64,000 nt of DNA from CAYRFF01 sp964436125 (GTDB lineage Bacteria > Bacteroidota > Bacteroidia > Chitinophagales > Saprospiraceae). Of this stretch, positions 61,804 to 64,000 are shown piece after piece; positions within the stretch are counted from its first letter, which is position 1; every line of letters starts with the position of its first letter. A model generated the notes under the pieces. That model worked only from the letters and a program-made list of their open reading frames with translations. It did not search any database and was not told where the DNA came from. The DNA is taken from the NCBI GenBank assembly GCA_964436125.1, contig CAYTBT010000001.1:62001-126000 (forward strand). The letters are read 5' to 3'. Both the position numbers and the translations under genes were made by a program.

Positions 61804-64000
61804 ATGTATACTCACCTACCACACACACAAGCTAGACTTGTTACTTTTTTGATAGTTTGTTTCTTGATGTTGCCAACTATGATGTACAGCCAAGAAGTAA
61901 CGAATAATCCATACACAAGACTTTCAACATGTTCATATTACAATGCTTTTCTCAGCACATGGCATCGAGATAGCTTGGAAACTAAAGTGGATACAGTCAA
62001 AAATAATGGTACAATTTACTTTGGAAGTAAATTTGGATCAGAAATAGGAAATCTCAACAACATGAATCCTTACCTAGGATTGAATACCTCATATTCATTT
62101 CAATTTTTACGATCGATAAGAGGTACCCTAGATACAAATAAAGTCTATGCTAGATATCAAGAATATTATAATGGATTAAAAGTAGAAGGTGGGGGTTATA
62201 CAGTCAGCTTTTATCCACCCGGACCAGTAGGACCTGATTGTCCAAATTGCCCTGAACCTAGAGGCCCATGTGATCGAATTTATGCGATGACTGCTTATGT
62301 CTTATCCAATATCAATATTAATACAAGCCCATCGATCAATTTAAATTCCGTGAAAAACATCTTATCTCAAGACAGTTTTTATAGTTCTGAACTTGTAATT
62401 GCATCTAATATTAATGGCAATTGCCAATATAATCTGACCTGGACAGTTTCTTATATAGATAGTACATTTAAGAAATCATGGGTTGACGCACATACAGGGC
62501 AAGTGTTAAAAACGATTATTGCTATTCAGAGTATTCATGCACCGACAATAACTTACTGTACACAAAACTTGCATGATTCGCAAAATGGAGCAACTACAAT
62601 AATGAGTACCCCTCCCAATCATTTTAATAATACTGAAACTGATGTTACAGCTTATGACTTTTCAAATCTCTCTGGAGGTATAAAATTTGAAGATTATGAG
62701 GAATTTAGGATACCGGAAACTAATCAAAATCAATGGCCTGGTGGAAGATTTGATCAAACAGTAAGTCAATCATTTTATGTAACGGAAAGAGCAGTTCATG
62801 AATATCTAGAGATAGGAATTAATTTTGGTGATGTACATGTTGGTAGCTTCAGGAGATTTAATGCATTTAGTCTACCCAATTCTACTTTAAATGAAACTTA
62901 TATTTTAATAGGAAATGGAAATAGTTATACATTTGCATTATTTGATGTAGCAGGACATGAATTAGGACACACGTTCTTAAATGGGTTTCTAGATTATTCT
63001 GAAATAGGAAATGCAAGCCTTCATGAGGGAATAAGTGATATATTTGGCACTTATATTGAATCCCAAATACAGCAGAATAGCAGTAATTGTATCGAGAATG
63101 GAACAGACTGGATTTTAGGCGATGATAACATGGCGATTCCTCATAGGGATATAGCTGAACATATCTGCTTTACTGATGTCAAGGATTCAAATGATCAGCA
63201 TGAAAGAGGAAGGGCTATAGGACATTTTTATTATGTTTTATCAACCGGTGGAGATGCTAATAATATCCAAGGGTTAGGGATGGTTGACGCATTAAATATT
63301 ATACGAGCAACTTTACCTCGAATATCTCGTGAAAGTGATTATCATGATTTTATGCTTCAATCTCTAGAAGTTGTACTCGAAAATTTCGGCAGATGTTCCG
63401 ATGAATTCATTTCTGTAGTAAGAGCATGGGAACATATTTGTGTTCCTGTTCCTGCAAAGTATAAAGATGACAACGGTAAGGTTATTCCATGCGATTTACA
63501 ACTTAGTGGTCCCTATTTTGTATGTGGAGAAGACGAATATTTAAAAGTATGTTTTCCAATCGAATATATTGATAATTACCCAAACGCTATTGTCGAATGG
63601 GATATTGACTCAGATAAATTCTATCAAATCAAAATTTTTCATCAGCCATATGAAGATGTAATTTATTACTGGGATGGGAATTGTATTAAAATTACGCAAC
63701 TTCCTTATTACGATTATTATCCCCAATATATCACAATAGGTGTTGAATATGAAAACGATGAATTTAGCGTAAGGGATGAAATTAGGGTAAAGGTGATTGA
63801 TTGTGATCATGATGATTGCACTTGCGAAGAGTATTATGAAAATCCGGAAGATTGCGTAGATGGTGAGGGCTTACCTGCGAGTAATTCACCAAAGACTAAG
63901 GAATTACAAAATATAAAGTTAAATAAAGTAAGCAACTCACCCCATGATCAATATGTCGAAATAAGCTATGTTATTGTGTACAACCTTATGGGACAAGAAT
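61804..64000 (+). CDS. M4 (thermolysin-like) metallopeptidase with probable type IX sorting domain, cut by window edge
   Basis: The frame from the ATG at 61804 is open to the end of the window (732 codons). A signal peptide (ending MMYSQE) is followed by an FTP/PepSY-like propeptide (VYARYQEYYNGLKVEGGGYT). The catalytic domain has the zinc motif VAGHELGHTF (H-E-x-x-H) and the third ligand glutamate in NASLHEGISDIFGTYIE. The catalytic histidine region HERGRAIGHFYYVLSTGGDA also fits M4. A C-terminal extension rich in beta structure follows. The last visible residues, ISYVIVYNLMGQE, look like the middle of a type A sorting domain. It is probably secreted by the type IX system. The C-terminus lies outside the window. 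Confidence 0.88.
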   Translation, partial: MYTHLPHTQARLVTFLIVCFLMLPTMMYSQEVTNNPYTRLSTCSYYNAFLSTWHRDSLETKVDTVKNNGTIYFGSKFGSEIGNLNNMNPYLGLNTSYSFQFLRSIRGTLDTNKVYARYQEYYNGLKVEGGGYTVSFYPPGPVGPDCPNCPEPRGPCDRIYAMTAYVLSNININTSPSINLNSVKNILSQDSFYSSELVIASNINGNCQYNLTWTVSYIDSTFKKSWVDAHTGQVLKTIIAIQSIHAPTITYCTQNLHDSQNGATTIMSTPPNHFNNTETDVTAYDFSNLSGGIKFEDYEEFRIPETNQNQWPGGRFDQTVSQSFYVTERAVHEYLEIGINFGDVHVGSFRRFNAFSLPNSTLNETYILIGNGNSYTFALFDVAGHELGHTFLNGFLDYSEIGNASLHEGISDIFGTYIESQIQQNSSNCIENGTDWILGDDNMAIPHRDIAEHICFTDVKDSNDQHERGRAIGHFYYVLSTGGDANNIQGLGMVDALNIIRATLPRISRESDYHDFMLQSLEVVLENFGRCSDEFISVVRAWEHICVPVPAKYKDDNGKVIPCDLQLSGPYFVCGEDEYLKVCFPIEYIDNYPNAIVEWDIDSDKFYQIKIFHQPYEDVIYYWDGNCIKITQLPYYDYYPQYITIGVEYENDEFSVRDEIRVKVIDCDHDDCTCEEYYENPEDCVDGEGLPASNSPKTKELQNIKLNKVSNSPHDQYVEISYVIVYNLMGQE

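Overview
The window comes from a member of the Bacteroidota, most likely a Saprospiraceae/Chitinophagia-type lineage. This rests on gliding-motility (CHU_C) and type A sorting tails of the type IX secretion system, a PorP/SprF protein, a SecA of 1113 residues, a cysteine-poor DksA-like protein, a DUF4382 lipoprotein, few Shine-Dalgarno sequences and TAnnTTTG-like promoter cores. No rRNA, tRNA, CRISPR array or prophage was recognised.

Layout. 1-6209 (minus): a type IX surface-protein block with a PorP/SprF protein, two CHU_C proteins and a lipoprotein. 6512-9853: secA. 10304-15273: PhyH dioxygenase, a TPR protein, then a small unknown gene and two cyclophilin lipoproteins that overlap or abut. 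15690-21857 (minus): two POT peptide transporters, lspA and a dksA-like gene. 22178-26302: glucosaminidase, DUF255 thioredoxin-fold protein, nhaA. 26435-28462: PKD-rich type IX cargo. 28981-33850: LpxL-type acyltransferase, a REP-associated tyrosine transposase (RAYT), MATE exporter, AsmA-like protein. 34140-42039: mtaB, a pseudogene with three in-frame stops, an M16 protease, dnaA. 42489-51018: orphan sensor kinase, DUF4382 lipoprotein, ligA, lysA, dacB. 51202-54513: an RCK potassium channel gene split by a hairpin element, a CAT-like acyltransferase, a HAD hydrolase. 54640-58272: a Fic remnant and an arsenosugar-type set (arsS, purine nucleoside phosphorylase, CMD protein). 58955-61306: a GlxA-type regulator split by one stop codon, VOC and DinB proteins and a DHFR-family remnant. 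61804-64000: an M4 metallopeptidase cut by the window edge.

The strongest unexplained signal is a short DNA word, ATTTGCGNAAGCT, whose 10 fixed core bases occur 21 times (about 0.1 expected). The copies are balanced between strands, lie mostly inside genes, and use at least five coding registers. This is how DNA-uptake signal sequences behave, but I know of no such sequence described in this phylum. A second layer of structure is a set of dispersed hairpin/MITE-like repeats. One has split the potassium channel gene, one abuts the Fic remnant, and a very strong palindrome lies inside the RAYT gene. Three loci carry in-frame stop codons without any frameshift.
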